Origin: Gemmatimonadota bacterium
Lineage (GTDB): Bacteria > Gemmatimonadota > Gemmatimonadetes > Longimicrobiales > UBA6960
Direction: 5' to 3'
NCBI GenBank assembly: GCA_022564535.1
Contig: JADFLD010000167.1
Coordinates: 1 to 5,505 of the forward strand
DNA length: 5,505 bases
The position numbers and the translations under genes are program-made. Below, piece after piece: positions 1-5,505 of this stretch. Under the pieces are notes generated by a model that saw only the letters and a list, made by a program, of their open reading frames with translations, searched no databases and was not told the origin of the DNA. How positions within the stretch are numbered: position 1 is the stretch's first letter; the number at the start of each line of letters is the position of its first letter.

Positions 1-82
1 CCTCGCGAACGCGGCGCGCGATGAGCTGCGTAAACTGCGAGCCACAGTCCAAAATCAGAACGCGATCGTGCTGGTGACTCAT
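1..82 (-). CDS. guaA: GMP synthase (glutamine-hydrolysing), N-terminal fragment
   Basis: Only the first 27 codons are present; the gene continues past the left edge. They begin [16 protein letters not shown] and continue [11 protein letters not shown]. This matches the opening beta-strand and helix of the class I glutamine amidotransferase domain of GuaA, whose usual form is [20 protein letters not shown]. By family knowledge, the enzyme converts XMP to GMP in the cytosol with ATP and ammonia from glutamine, the last step of guanine nucleotide synthesis. The catalytic Cys-His-Glu residues and the ATP-pyrophosphatase domain lie outside the window. The Cys at residue 13 replaces the common Phe and is not the catalytic nucleophile. 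The ATG (80-82) shares four bases (ATGA) with the lysA stop codon, and a GGGGAAG Shine-Dalgarno-like stretch (84-90) sits just upstream inside the lysA 3' end. This supports both the start and coupling to lysA. The identification rests on a short but highly conserved segment. Confidence 0.92.
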   Translation of the reverse strand, partial: [27 protein letters not shown]

Positions 83-1341
83 TCTTCCCCGCGGATAAGG
101 TCTTCGAAGGATTCTCGTCGCCGGATGACCTTCACCTCGGCGCCGTCCACGAGCGCTTCCGCGGGTCTTCGCCGGCCGTTGTAGTTCGACGCCATCGCAA
201 AGCCGTACGCCCCCACCGTCCGGACCGCCAAGAGATCACCTTCCTCGGGAAGGGGCATCTCCCGATCGAGGGCCAGAAAGTCACCGGTCTCGCAGATCGG
301 ACCGACGACGTCCACGGACTCCACGGGTCGGCCGACGACCGGTCCGACGTTTTCAATCTCGTGGTATCCTCCGTAGTGGCTGGGCCTTATCAGTTCGCTC
401 ATGCCACCATCCACGATAACGAACGTCTTCCCGCCGCTCCGCTTTACGTACTGCACGCGGGTCAGGAGCACACCGGCATCCCCCACCACCGCCCGGCCGG
501 GTTCCAAGATCAGGCGAAGACCCGCGACCGCGAGTCGTGGGACGAGCTGGGAAGCCAGTTGATCGATATCCATGGCCGGCTGGCCGTCGTAGCTGATCCC
601 GTAGCCCCCTCCCATGTCCAGGTACTCGAGGTGTATGCCCTCACCCGCGAGTTCGTCGGCGAGTTCCAGGACGCGATCGAGCGCCGTCAGGTACGGCGTC
701 GGATCGACGATCTGCGAGCCTATGTGCACGTCGATGCCGACCGGTTCGAGGTGCGCGCGTCGCGCGGCCCAATGGTACAGGGCGACGGTTTCATCCCAAG
801 GCACACCAAACTTCGTCTCGGAATGTCCGGTCCGCGTAAATTCGTGAGGCGTGGCGGCGAAGACGTCCGGGTTGACGCGGATGCCGAAACGCGCGCGAAC
901 GCCCATGTCGGCGGCGACCCGGTCGATTCGCTCCAACTCTCCCCGGCTCTCGACGTTGAACGCGAGAATGTCCTCGTCGAGTGCGGCCGCGATCTCGTCT
1001 CGAGTCTTGCCAACCCCCGCGAAGACGATCTTCTTGGCCGGAATGCCCGCGCGCCGCGCGCGGAAGAGCTCACCTCCGCTCGTGATGTCCGCCCCACACC
1101 CGAGTTCATTGAGCGCCCGAAGGATCGACAGGTTGCCGTTCGCCTTCACCGAATAGGCGAGAAGGTGGTCCACCCCCTGGAACGCCTCGTGGAAGATCCG
1201 AACCCGCTCCTTGATCCAACGAAGGTCGTACACGTACAGTGGCGTGCCGAATCGGTCGGCGAGCTCGCGGGCCGGGACCTTACCGACGCAAAGCTCTCCG
1301 TCAACGCGCGGAAATAGTCCGGTCAGTACGCCCTCGCCCAC
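79..1341 (-). CDS. lysA: Diaminopimelate decarboxylase
   Basis: A PLP enzyme that decarboxylates meso-diaminopimelate to L-lysine, the last step of bacterial lysine synthesis, in the cytosol. With the GTG start at 1339-1341 it has 420 residues, normal for LysA. The N-terminal alanine-racemase-like barrel opens with GTPLYVYD. YSVKAN carries the Schiff-base lysine (about K66). DVHIGSQ (about 204-210), GGGYG (about 244-248) and EPGR (about 280-283) are the PLP and phosphate-binding motifs. In the C-terminal beta domain, GPICETGD (about 347-354) supplies the Cys-Glu pair that completes the neighbouring subunit's active site, and GAYGFAMASNYNG supplies the conserved Tyr. All key residues are intact. 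The start is the uncertain part. GTG 1341 has GGAGG four bases upstream and overlaps proS by 19 bases. GTG 1380 would overlap proS by 58 bases, and a CTG at 1324-1326 would form a CTGA overlap with the proS stop. The stop overlaps the guaA ATG. Function is near certain; the start is moderately supported. Confidence 0.96.
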   Translation of the reverse strand: MGEGVLTGLFPRVDGELCVGKVPARELADRFGTPLYVYDLRWIKERVRIFHEAFQGVDHLLAYSVKANGNLSILRALNELGCGADITSGGELFRARRAGIPAKKIVFAGVGKTRDEIAAALDEDILAFNVESRGELERIDRVAADMGVRARFGIRVNPDVFAATPHEFTRTGHSETKFGVPWDETVALYHWAARRAHLEPVGIDVHIGSQIVDPTPYLTALDRVLELADELAGEGIHLEYLDMGGGYGISYDGQPAMDIDQLASQLVPRLAVAGLRLILEPGRAVVGDAGVLLTRVQYVKRSGGKTFVIVDGGMSELIRPSHYGGYHEIENVGPVVGRPVESVDVVGPICETGDFLALDREMPLPEEGDLLAVRTVGAYGFAMASNYNGRRRPAEALVDGAEVKVIRRRESFEDLIRGEE

Positions 1342-2783
1342 ACCACCTCCGCAATGGCGTCGCCATTTCCGGACACGCACTTGGGCGGGGCTTCCCCGGA
1401 ACGGAATTCTTCCCCCGGGAGCACCCTGAGCGTGGCCTTCATCCGCTCCTTGACGGCCTCCTCCACCGCCGGGTCGCCGTTCCAGCCGGTGTAGACGAAG
1501 CCGGCTCCACCATTGAGCGCCTCCTCCAGCTCGCCCAGGCTCTTCACGCCGCGCATGGAGTTCGCCTCACGCCGAGCCAGTGCGGCTTCCTTGAGCTCCG
1601 TCTGGAACGCCTCCAACCGGGCAGGAAGTTCGGCGATCGCCTGATCTTCCGGCACGAAGGCCTTTCGCTTCTCTCCCGCGGGCGTGAGCCGCCGCACGAG
1701 CGCGAGCTGACCCTGTTCGATGTCTTTCGGACCGACCTCGATGCGGAACGGCACGCCCTTGCGTTCCCACTCATAGTACTTGGCGCCCGCCGAAAGGTGT
1801 TCGCGGGCGTCGATCTTCACGCGGACACCCGCGGCCTTGAGACGCGCCGCAACTTCATCGGACTTTTTGAGCACCGGGCTCGAATCATCTCCTCGCAGGA
1901 TCGGCACAATCACCGCCTGAACCGGCGCGAGACGGGGGGGCACGACGAGCCCCTCGTCGTTGCCATGCGTCATGACCATGCCCCCGACGAGTCGCGTCGA
2001 CACGCCCCACGACGTGTTCCACGCGTACTCTTCCTGGCCGGCCTCCGACTGGAACTTGAGGTCGAACTGCTTCGCGAAGTTTTGGCCGAGGAAGTGCGAC
2101 GTGCCCGCCTGAAGCGCCTTGTTGTCCTGCATGAGCGCCTCGCAGCTATAGCTGCGCACGGCGCCCGCGAACTTCTCCGACTCCGACTTGAGTCCGGTGA
2201 GCGGCGGCATGGCGATCCACTCCTCCATGAACTTCTTGTAGATACCGAGAATGAGGATCGTTTCCTCCTCCGCCTCCTCCGCGGTCGCGTGGGCCGTGTG
2301 TCCCTCCTGCCAGAGAAACTCCGTCGTCCGGAGAAAGAGGCGCGTGCGTAGCTCCCACCGCACGACGTTGGCCCACTGATTGATGAGGACCGGAAGATCG
2401 CGATAGCTCTGTACCCACTTCGCGTACATCGAGTAGATGATGGTCTCGGACGTCGGCCGGATCACCAGGGGCTCTTCGAGTTCCTTGCCGCCGGCATGAG
2501 TGACGACCGCCAACTCAGGTGCGAAACCCTCGATGTGCTCTTTCTCGCGCTCGATGAAACTCATCGGGATGAGCAACGGGAAGTAGGCGTTCTCGTGCCC
2601 GGTCTCCTTGAGCATGTCGTCCAGGGCGCGCTGCATGTGCTCCCAGATCCCGTAGCCCCAAGGACGTATGACCATCGAACCGCGCACGGGTGAGTAGTCG
2701 GCCAGTTCTGCGCGAAGTACGACTTCGTTGTACCAAGCGGCGAAGTCCTCCCCTCTCGGCGTCAACTTCTTGTCGTCAGCCAT
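1323..2783 (-). CDS. proS: Prolyl-tRNA synthetase, short archaeal/eukaryotic-like type
   Basis: A class II aminoacyl-tRNA synthetase that attaches proline to tRNA-Pro in the cytosol. At 486 residues it matches the short ProRS type (as in Thermus, archaea and eukaryotes). It is much shorter than the roughly 570-residue bacterial type, and there is no editing insertion between motifs 2 and 3. The start reads TPRGEDFAAWYNEVV. Motif 1 is within ADYSPVRGSMVIRPWGYGIW (residues 28-47). The proline-binding loop is RPTSE (109-113). Motif 2 covers about 140-160, with R142, E144 and R152-TTE. HFLGQNFAKQFDLKFQ lies ahead of the motif 3 and anticodon-binding regions. The protein ends in the family's C-terminal Tyr. 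The C-terminal zinc-binding-like domain has lost most of its Cys ligands: only C469 remains near the end, while GWNGDPAVE stands where Cys-containing sequence is expected. The ATG at 2783 is preferred over ATG 2819 because it has a Shine-Dalgarno and because the 12 extra residues look like read-through of the upstream gene. It overlaps the upstream gene by 8 bases. Confidence 0.97.
   Translation of the reverse strand: MADDKKLTPRGEDFAAWYNEVVLRAELADYSPVRGSMVIRPWGYGIWEHMQRALDDMLKETGHENAYFPLLIPMSFIEREKEHIEGFAPELAVVTHAGGKELEEPLVIRPTSETIIYSMYAKWVQSYRDLPVLINQWANVVRWELRTRLFLRTTEFLWQEGHTAHATAEEAEEETILILGIYKKFMEEWIAMPPLTGLKSESEKFAGAVRSYSCEALMQDNKALQAGTSHFLGQNFAKQFDLKFQSEAGQEEYAWNTSWGVSTRLVGGMVMTHGNDEGLVVPPRLAPVQAVIVPILRGDDSSPVLKKSDEVAARLKAAGVRVKIDAREHLSAGAKYYEWERKGVPFRIEVGPKDIEQGQLALVRRLTPAGEKRKAFVPEDQAIAELPARLEAFQTELKEAALARREANSMRGVKSLGELEEALNGGAGFVYTGWNGDPAVEEAVKERMKATLRVLPGEEFRSGEAPPKCVSGNGDAIAEVVWARAY
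1346..1350 (-). promoter_or_regulatory. Shine-Dalgarno for lysA
   Basis: GGAGG on the minus strand, inside the 3' end of proS. It lies four bases before the GTG at 1339-1341, a somewhat short spacing. It is the main reason for preferring this start over GTG 1380. A second purine run, GAGGG (minus strand, about 1330-1334), lies four bases before the possible CTG start at 1326, so the choice is not closed. Confidence 0.5.
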
Positions 2784-3120
2784 CGTCTCTCTTCCGGTTC
2801 GTGTCCGTGCCGAGCGCATCGGCGCGTTCTTCTCTCCGGCTTCGCACGATCGCGATCGTGCCCGGCACTACGAAGAGCACCAAGGACGCACCAATCCATG
2901 TGGAACGGAAGTCCCAAGCCGATGTCGGCCCGAGCATCCACGCGACCGCGGCCCCACCGAGACTCGCGAGCAGCGCCGCAGCCAGGAGGATGACCCATTC
3001 GAGAACGTCCAGCCTTCGAATGGCTCTTTGAGCCACCTCATGCATGATTTGAGCATCTTTCTCGTCGGCTCGGCTCGACCGGGCAGCCCGTCGCCGGGCA
3101 CTCCGCTTCGACCCACTCAC
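2776..3120 (-). CDS. Small two-helix membrane protein, function unknown
   Basis: I do not recognise the family. The 114-residue product has a very basic N-terminus (KRSARRRAARSSR), then a charged stretch (about 18-41, including RAIRRLDVLEW). Two hydrophobic segments follow, about 42-63 (ends in AAVAWMLG) and about 75-92 (WIGASLVLFVVPGTIAIV), joined by a short loop (PTSAWDFRST). The tail is basic and polar and rich in Arg and Asp. By the positive-inside rule both ends should face the cytoplasm, making a helical hairpin in the inner membrane. It has no signal peptidase site, Cys motif or catalytic signature. The GTG start (3118-3120) shares GTGA with the hisS stop and has no clear Shine-Dalgarno, which suggests re-initiation by ribosomes finishing hisS. 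An internal ATG (3043-3045, residue 26) would leave both helices intact. Its 3' end overlaps proS by 8 bases. The exact fit between two overlapping genes and the coherent hydrophobicity pattern argue that it is real. An AtpI-like assembly factor is conceivable from size and topology, but nothing proves it. Confidence 0.72.
   Translation of the reverse strand: MSGSKRSARRRAARSSRADEKDAQIMHEVAQRAIRRLDVLEWVILLAAALLASLGGAAVAWMLGPTSAWDFRSTWIGASLVLFVVPGTIAIVRSRREERADALGTDTNRKRDDG
2787..2795 (-). promoter_or_regulatory. Shine-Dalgarno for proS
   Basis: A purine run, GGAAGAGAG on the minus strand, ends three bases before the ATG at 2781-2783. Its GGAAG core lies about seven bases away. It sits within the last codons of the upstream membrane-protein gene and decides the start at 2783 rather than the in-frame ATG at 2817-2819. 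Confidence 0.55.
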
Positions 3121-4400
3121 CGTAGTTCGGTGAGCGGAACGTCGGTCTCCTCACCCGAAGCCATATTACGCGCAACCACGCACCCGCGTTCGAGTTCATC
3201 CGGTCCCACGACGAGTACGGTGCGCGCTCCCTCACGAGTCGCGGCCTTCATCTGTTTGCCGACCCCCTGCTCCTTCAACGAGTAGGCCACGCTATGACCG
3301 CGCTCGCGTAGCGCATGGGCGATGCGCAGAGCCTCACCTCGCTGCTCCGGGGTCACGGGAACCACGTAGTACTCCAACTCCCGTCTGTACTCAGGGATGA
3401 GCCCGCGATCGGCCAACAGCTCCCCGAGCACGACGTCACCCATTCCGAATCCCACGGCGGGCAGGGGCTCCCCACCCACGAGCTCCAGCAGTCGGTCGTA
3501 GCGTCCGCCGCCGCAGATGGCGCGAAGCTCTCCGCGCCGGTCGAAGAGCTCGAAGACGATGCCCGTGTAATAGGCGAGCCCTCGTACGATCCGGAGATCC
3601 ACTTGAACAAAGTCGCCGAGGCCCATCGCGTCGAGCGTGTCGACGTACTCACGGAGCCGTCCAAGTTCGGGGGCTACCCCGGGGTGCTCGCCGAATCGCT
3701 CGGCCAGATCATCGAGGGTGGGTGACTCGAGGAGACCGAACAGGGTCCCGATCTGCCCTCGATCGAGGCCCACCTCCGATTCGAGCGTCGCAGTGGCCTT
3801 ATCCTTCGGCATCCTCTCGATCTTGTCGATGACCGTGAAGGCAGCTGCCATTCGCCCTTCCGGAACACCGATTACCTCGAGCAACGCACTCAGGAGGCGA
3901 CGGTCCGATACTCGCGCGGCAAAATCGTCCGACGTGAGCCCCAGCTCGCGCAGTCCGTCGATGGCCACAGCGAGGACCTCCGCGTCCGCTGCGACACCCG
4001 CCTCGCCGACGACGTCGACGTTCCACTGGAAATGCTCCTTGAGCCGTCCTCGCTGCTGGCGCTCGTAGCGGAAGAGCTGAGGAATGCTGAACCATCGGAT
4101 AGGCTTGCTCATGCCCCGGCTCCGCTCCCCCAGCATCCGCGCCAGGGACGGTGTCATCTCCGGCCGCAGAGCCACGGCCCGGTCGCCCTTGTCGATGAAG
4201 TTGTAGAGCTGCCCCACGATCTCCGGGCCGCTCTTCTCCACGTAGAGGTCGAGCGGCTCGAGCGGCGGACCATCGTACTCAGAGAATCCGTAGCGTACAG
4301 AAACGCGCCGCCACGCCCCCTGTATGTGCGAACGGAGCGCGAATTCTTCCGGCGGGAAGTCCCGGAATCCTGGAAGTTTCGCAAAGTGCGGAGTAGCCAT
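3117..4400 (-). CDS. hisS: Histidyl-tRNA synthetase, variant (plant-like) subtype
   Basis: A class II synthetase that charges tRNA-His with histidine in the cytosol. Its 427 residues are typical. LPGFRDFPPEE (9-19) is the N-terminal signature before motif 1. Motif 2 begins with LRPEMTPSLARM (78-89) and continues through FRYERQQRGRLKEHFQWN (110-127). The HisRS-specific motif RGLAYYTGIVFE (273-284) contains the catalytic Arg R273. CGGGRYD (296-302) follows, and the motif 3 region is VGFGMGDVVL (316-325). The C-terminal anticodon-binding domain runs from about 340 to the end (YYVVPVTPEQ, then TVLVVGPDELERG). Two places differ from the common bacterial form. FHQ-GVE after motif 2 is replaced by EHFQWNVDVVG, and the usual GLER of motif 3 is GMGD, with no Arg. 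I associate this pairing with the HisRS lineage that includes a plant enzyme, so it is probably a functional subtype rather than damage. The ATG at 4400 lies 47 bases after folC, with no clear Shine-Dalgarno. The stop overlaps the next gene (GTGA). Confidence 0.96.
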   Translation of the reverse strand: MATPHFAKLPGFRDFPPEEFALRSHIQGAWRRVSVRYGFSEYDGPPLEPLDLYVEKSGPEIVGQLYNFIDKGDRAVALRPEMTPSLARMLGERSRGMSKPIRWFSIPQLFRYERQQRGRLKEHFQWNVDVVGEAGVAADAEVLAVAIDGLRELGLTSDDFAARVSDRRLLSALLEVIGVPEGRMAAAFTVIDKIERMPKDKATATLESEVGLDRGQIGTLFGLLESPTLDDLAERFGEHPGVAPELGRLREYVDTLDAMGLGDFVQVDLRIVRGLAYYTGIVFELFDRRGELRAICGGGRYDRLLELVGGEPLPAVGFGMGDVVLGELLADRGLIPEYRRELEYYVVPVTPEQRGEALRIAHALRERGHSVAYSLKEQGVGKQMKAATREGARTVLVVGPDELERGCVVARNMASGEETDVPLTELR

Positions 4401-4447
4401 GGCGGTGCGGAATCTGGTGGACTTCGGGCTAGGGAACTGTTGAGGAG

Positions 4448-5505
4448 CTACGGCCTTCCAAGGGGGTCGAGGCCAAGCAAGCTCATCGCCGACCCTACCG
4501 TATGCACGGAGCCGGTGACCACGACCGTCCCACGTTTTGCGCGTTCCTTCGCCCGGGTGACGGCCCGCTCGAAGTCCTCGACCACACGCACGACTGTGAG
4601 CGCTTCGACCTGGTCGGCCGCTGCCGCCACGTCCCAGCGTCGCTCTGGAGGAGCCGAAGGGGGCTGCGTGAGGATCGCCGCATCCGCACGGGAGAGGAGC
4701 GGAGGGAGCATGGAGTGCCAGTCCTTGTCCCCGAGCACGCCAATGAGCGCGACGAGCGGGCGCGGCAGATCCAATCGATCGATCGTGTCGACCAGGGTTA
4801 GCATGCCCGCGGTATTGTGCGCCACGTCGAAGAGCCAGGTACGCCCGTCGATCTGGGCAATCTCATCGCGCCCGTGATACTCGACCGAGGCCATGCCCCC
4901 GATGATGTCTGCAGCGGAAGGCTTCAGGTCCTCTCGGAGCTGGTCGAGGATCTCGACCGCGAGCGCCGCGTTCGCCGCCTGGTGGAAGCCCACCAGCGGC
5001 GTGCTGAGCTCGAGGTCACCCCACGTGCCGGTCGACAGGACGAAGGAAGTCTGGTCGATCGATACCCGAACAGATTCGAGCGCCCCGGGGTCCAGTCTGA
5101 TCAGCGGCGAGCCAACATCGCGAGCCAAGGCCTGGAAGATGCCGAGAATTTCCGGAGTCGTCTCTCCGGTCACGATCGGCACACCGGGCTTCATGATGCC
5201 CGCCTTTTCCCGCGCGATCTCGCGAAGCGTCTCTCCGAGGAAGTCGGTGTGGTCCATGGCAACGTTCGTGATGGCGGCGACCTCGGGTCGCACTACGTTC
5301 GTGGCGTCGAGCCGCCCACCGAGCCCGACCTCCATCACCGCGACCTCGACACCCTCGCGGGCGAACGCATGCATCGCGAGGACCGTAACCGCCTCGAAGA
5401 ATGTGAGACCGGAGCGGAGCACCGGGTCGCGGACCTCGGACGCGTATCCGAGCAGCGCGTGCTCCGAAAGCGGACGCCCATCGATCAGGAGTCTCTCACG
5501 AAAGG
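4448..5505 (-). CDS. folC: Dihydrofolate synthase / folylpolyglutamate synthase, 5'-truncated by window
   Basis: A Mur-ligase-family enzyme that uses ATP to join glutamate to dihydropteroate and to extend the polyglutamate tail of folates in the cytosol. The reading frame stays open to the right edge, giving 351 visible residues. Roughly 70-90 N-terminal residues, including the GTNGKGS P-loop, lie outside. Counting from the first visible residue: FRERLLIDGRPLSE (1-14), LTFFEA (33-38), EVGLGGRLDATN (58-69), ITNVAMDHTDFLG (78-90), and EKAGI (99-103), whose Lys is the carbamylated position in characterised relatives. GFHQAANAALA (172-182) and DVAHN (226-230, usually DGAHNP) mark the second half. 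GVLGDKDW (255-262) and VVTGSVHTVG (328-337) match the C-terminal domain of the family. The WPGR motif before DVAHN is weakened to EYHGR. The V at residue 28 is a GTG codon but is internal, because FolC homology continues upstream of it. Transcription probably continues into hisS across 47 bases. The gene upstream is unseen. Confidence 0.95.
   Translation of the reverse strand, partial: FRERLLIDGRPLSEHALLGYASEVRDPVLRSGLTFFEAVTVLAMHAFAREGVEVAVMEVGLGGRLDATNVVRPEVAAITNVAMDHTDFLGETLREIAREKAGIMKPGVPIVTGETTPEILGIFQALARDVGSPLIRLDPGALESVRVSIDQTSFVLSTGTWGDLELSTPLVGFHQAANAALAVEILDQLREDLKPSAADIIGGMASVEYHGRDEIAQIDGRTWLFDVAHNTAGMLTLVDTIDRLDLPRPLVALIGVLGDKDWHSMLPPLLSRADAAILTQPPSAPPERRWDVAAAADQVEALTVVRVVEDFERAVTRAKERAKRGTVVVTGSVHTVGSAMSLLGLDPLGRP

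Noticed and set aside
361..1317. 318-codon open frame on the plus strand opposite lysA
   Set aside because: It lies entirely inside lysA on the other strand. No motif, no ribosome site of note, and composition typical of an antisense shadow.
1239..2351. 370-codon open frame on the plus strand opposite proS and lysA
   Set aside because: It is antisense to two well-conserved genes. Its translation is Arg/Leu/His-rich with no recognisable domain, as expected from the mirror of GC-rich codons.
2784..2819. Twelve-residue N-terminal extension of proS from the ATG at 2819
   Set aside because: The extra residues come from the overlapping end of the upstream gene and have no family support, and the Shine-Dalgarno fits the ATG at 2783.
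2728..3285. 185-codon plus-strand open frame across proS, the membrane-protein gene and hisS
   Set aside because: It is antisense to three overlapping genes with a coherent minus-strand reading. Its product is Ser/Pro/Arg-rich with no recognisable feature.
4765..4800. GATC-rich run (ATCGATCGATCG) in folC as a possible repeat or binding site
   Set aside because: It encodes Asp-Arg-Leu/Ile codons within an aligned part of FolC and is a single short occurrence; codon use explains it.
4032..4877. 281-codon plus-strand open frame spanning the hisS-folC junction
   Set aside because: It crosses two real minus-strand genes, its second half is Ser/Arg/Thr-rich low-complexity translation, and it shows no domain.
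4448..5422. folC starting at the GTG codon at 5420-5422
   Set aside because: Reading further upstream in the same frame gives FRERLLIDGRPLSE, a conserved FolC segment, so the GTG is an internal valine and the true start is beyond the window.

Overview
All six genes in this window lie on the minus strand and are packed end to end. The DNA is GC-rich (roughly 60-65% by eye), with strong G/C preference at third codon positions. It is ordinary bacterial chromosome: amino-acid and nucleotide biosynthesis, folate metabolism and tRNA charging. Diaminopimelate decarboxylase and a dihydrofolate/folylpolyglutamate synthase mark it as bacterial. The two aminoacyl-tRNA synthetases are not of the Escherichia coli kind. 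The ProRS is the short archaeal/eukaryotic-like type without an editing insertion, and the HisRS has signature variants that I associate with a lineage also found in plant HisRS. A GC-rich, non-proteobacterial, non-actinobacterial phylum (for example Gemmatimonadota or a relative) is a guess from these traits, not something shown here.

In transcription order (right to left): folC, missing its 5' end (4448-5505); a 47-base gap; hisS (3117-4400); a small two-helix membrane protein of unknown function (2776-3120); proS (1323-2783); lysA (79-1341 as called); and the first 27 codons of guaA (1-82), which runs off the left edge.

From hisS to guaA there is no intergenic DNA. The junctions overlap by 4 bases (GTGA), 8 bases, about 19 bases and 4 bases (ATGA). 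This suggests one polycistronic message with translational coupling. The products supply charged His-tRNA and Pro-tRNA, lysine, GMP and polyglutamated folates, a growth-linked set without a single pathway logic. I found no promoter, terminator, RNA gene, mobile element, repeat array or CRISPR. No clearly new system is visible. The least explained item is the small membrane protein between hisS and proS, followed by the unusual HisRS motifs and the degraded zinc site of ProRS.
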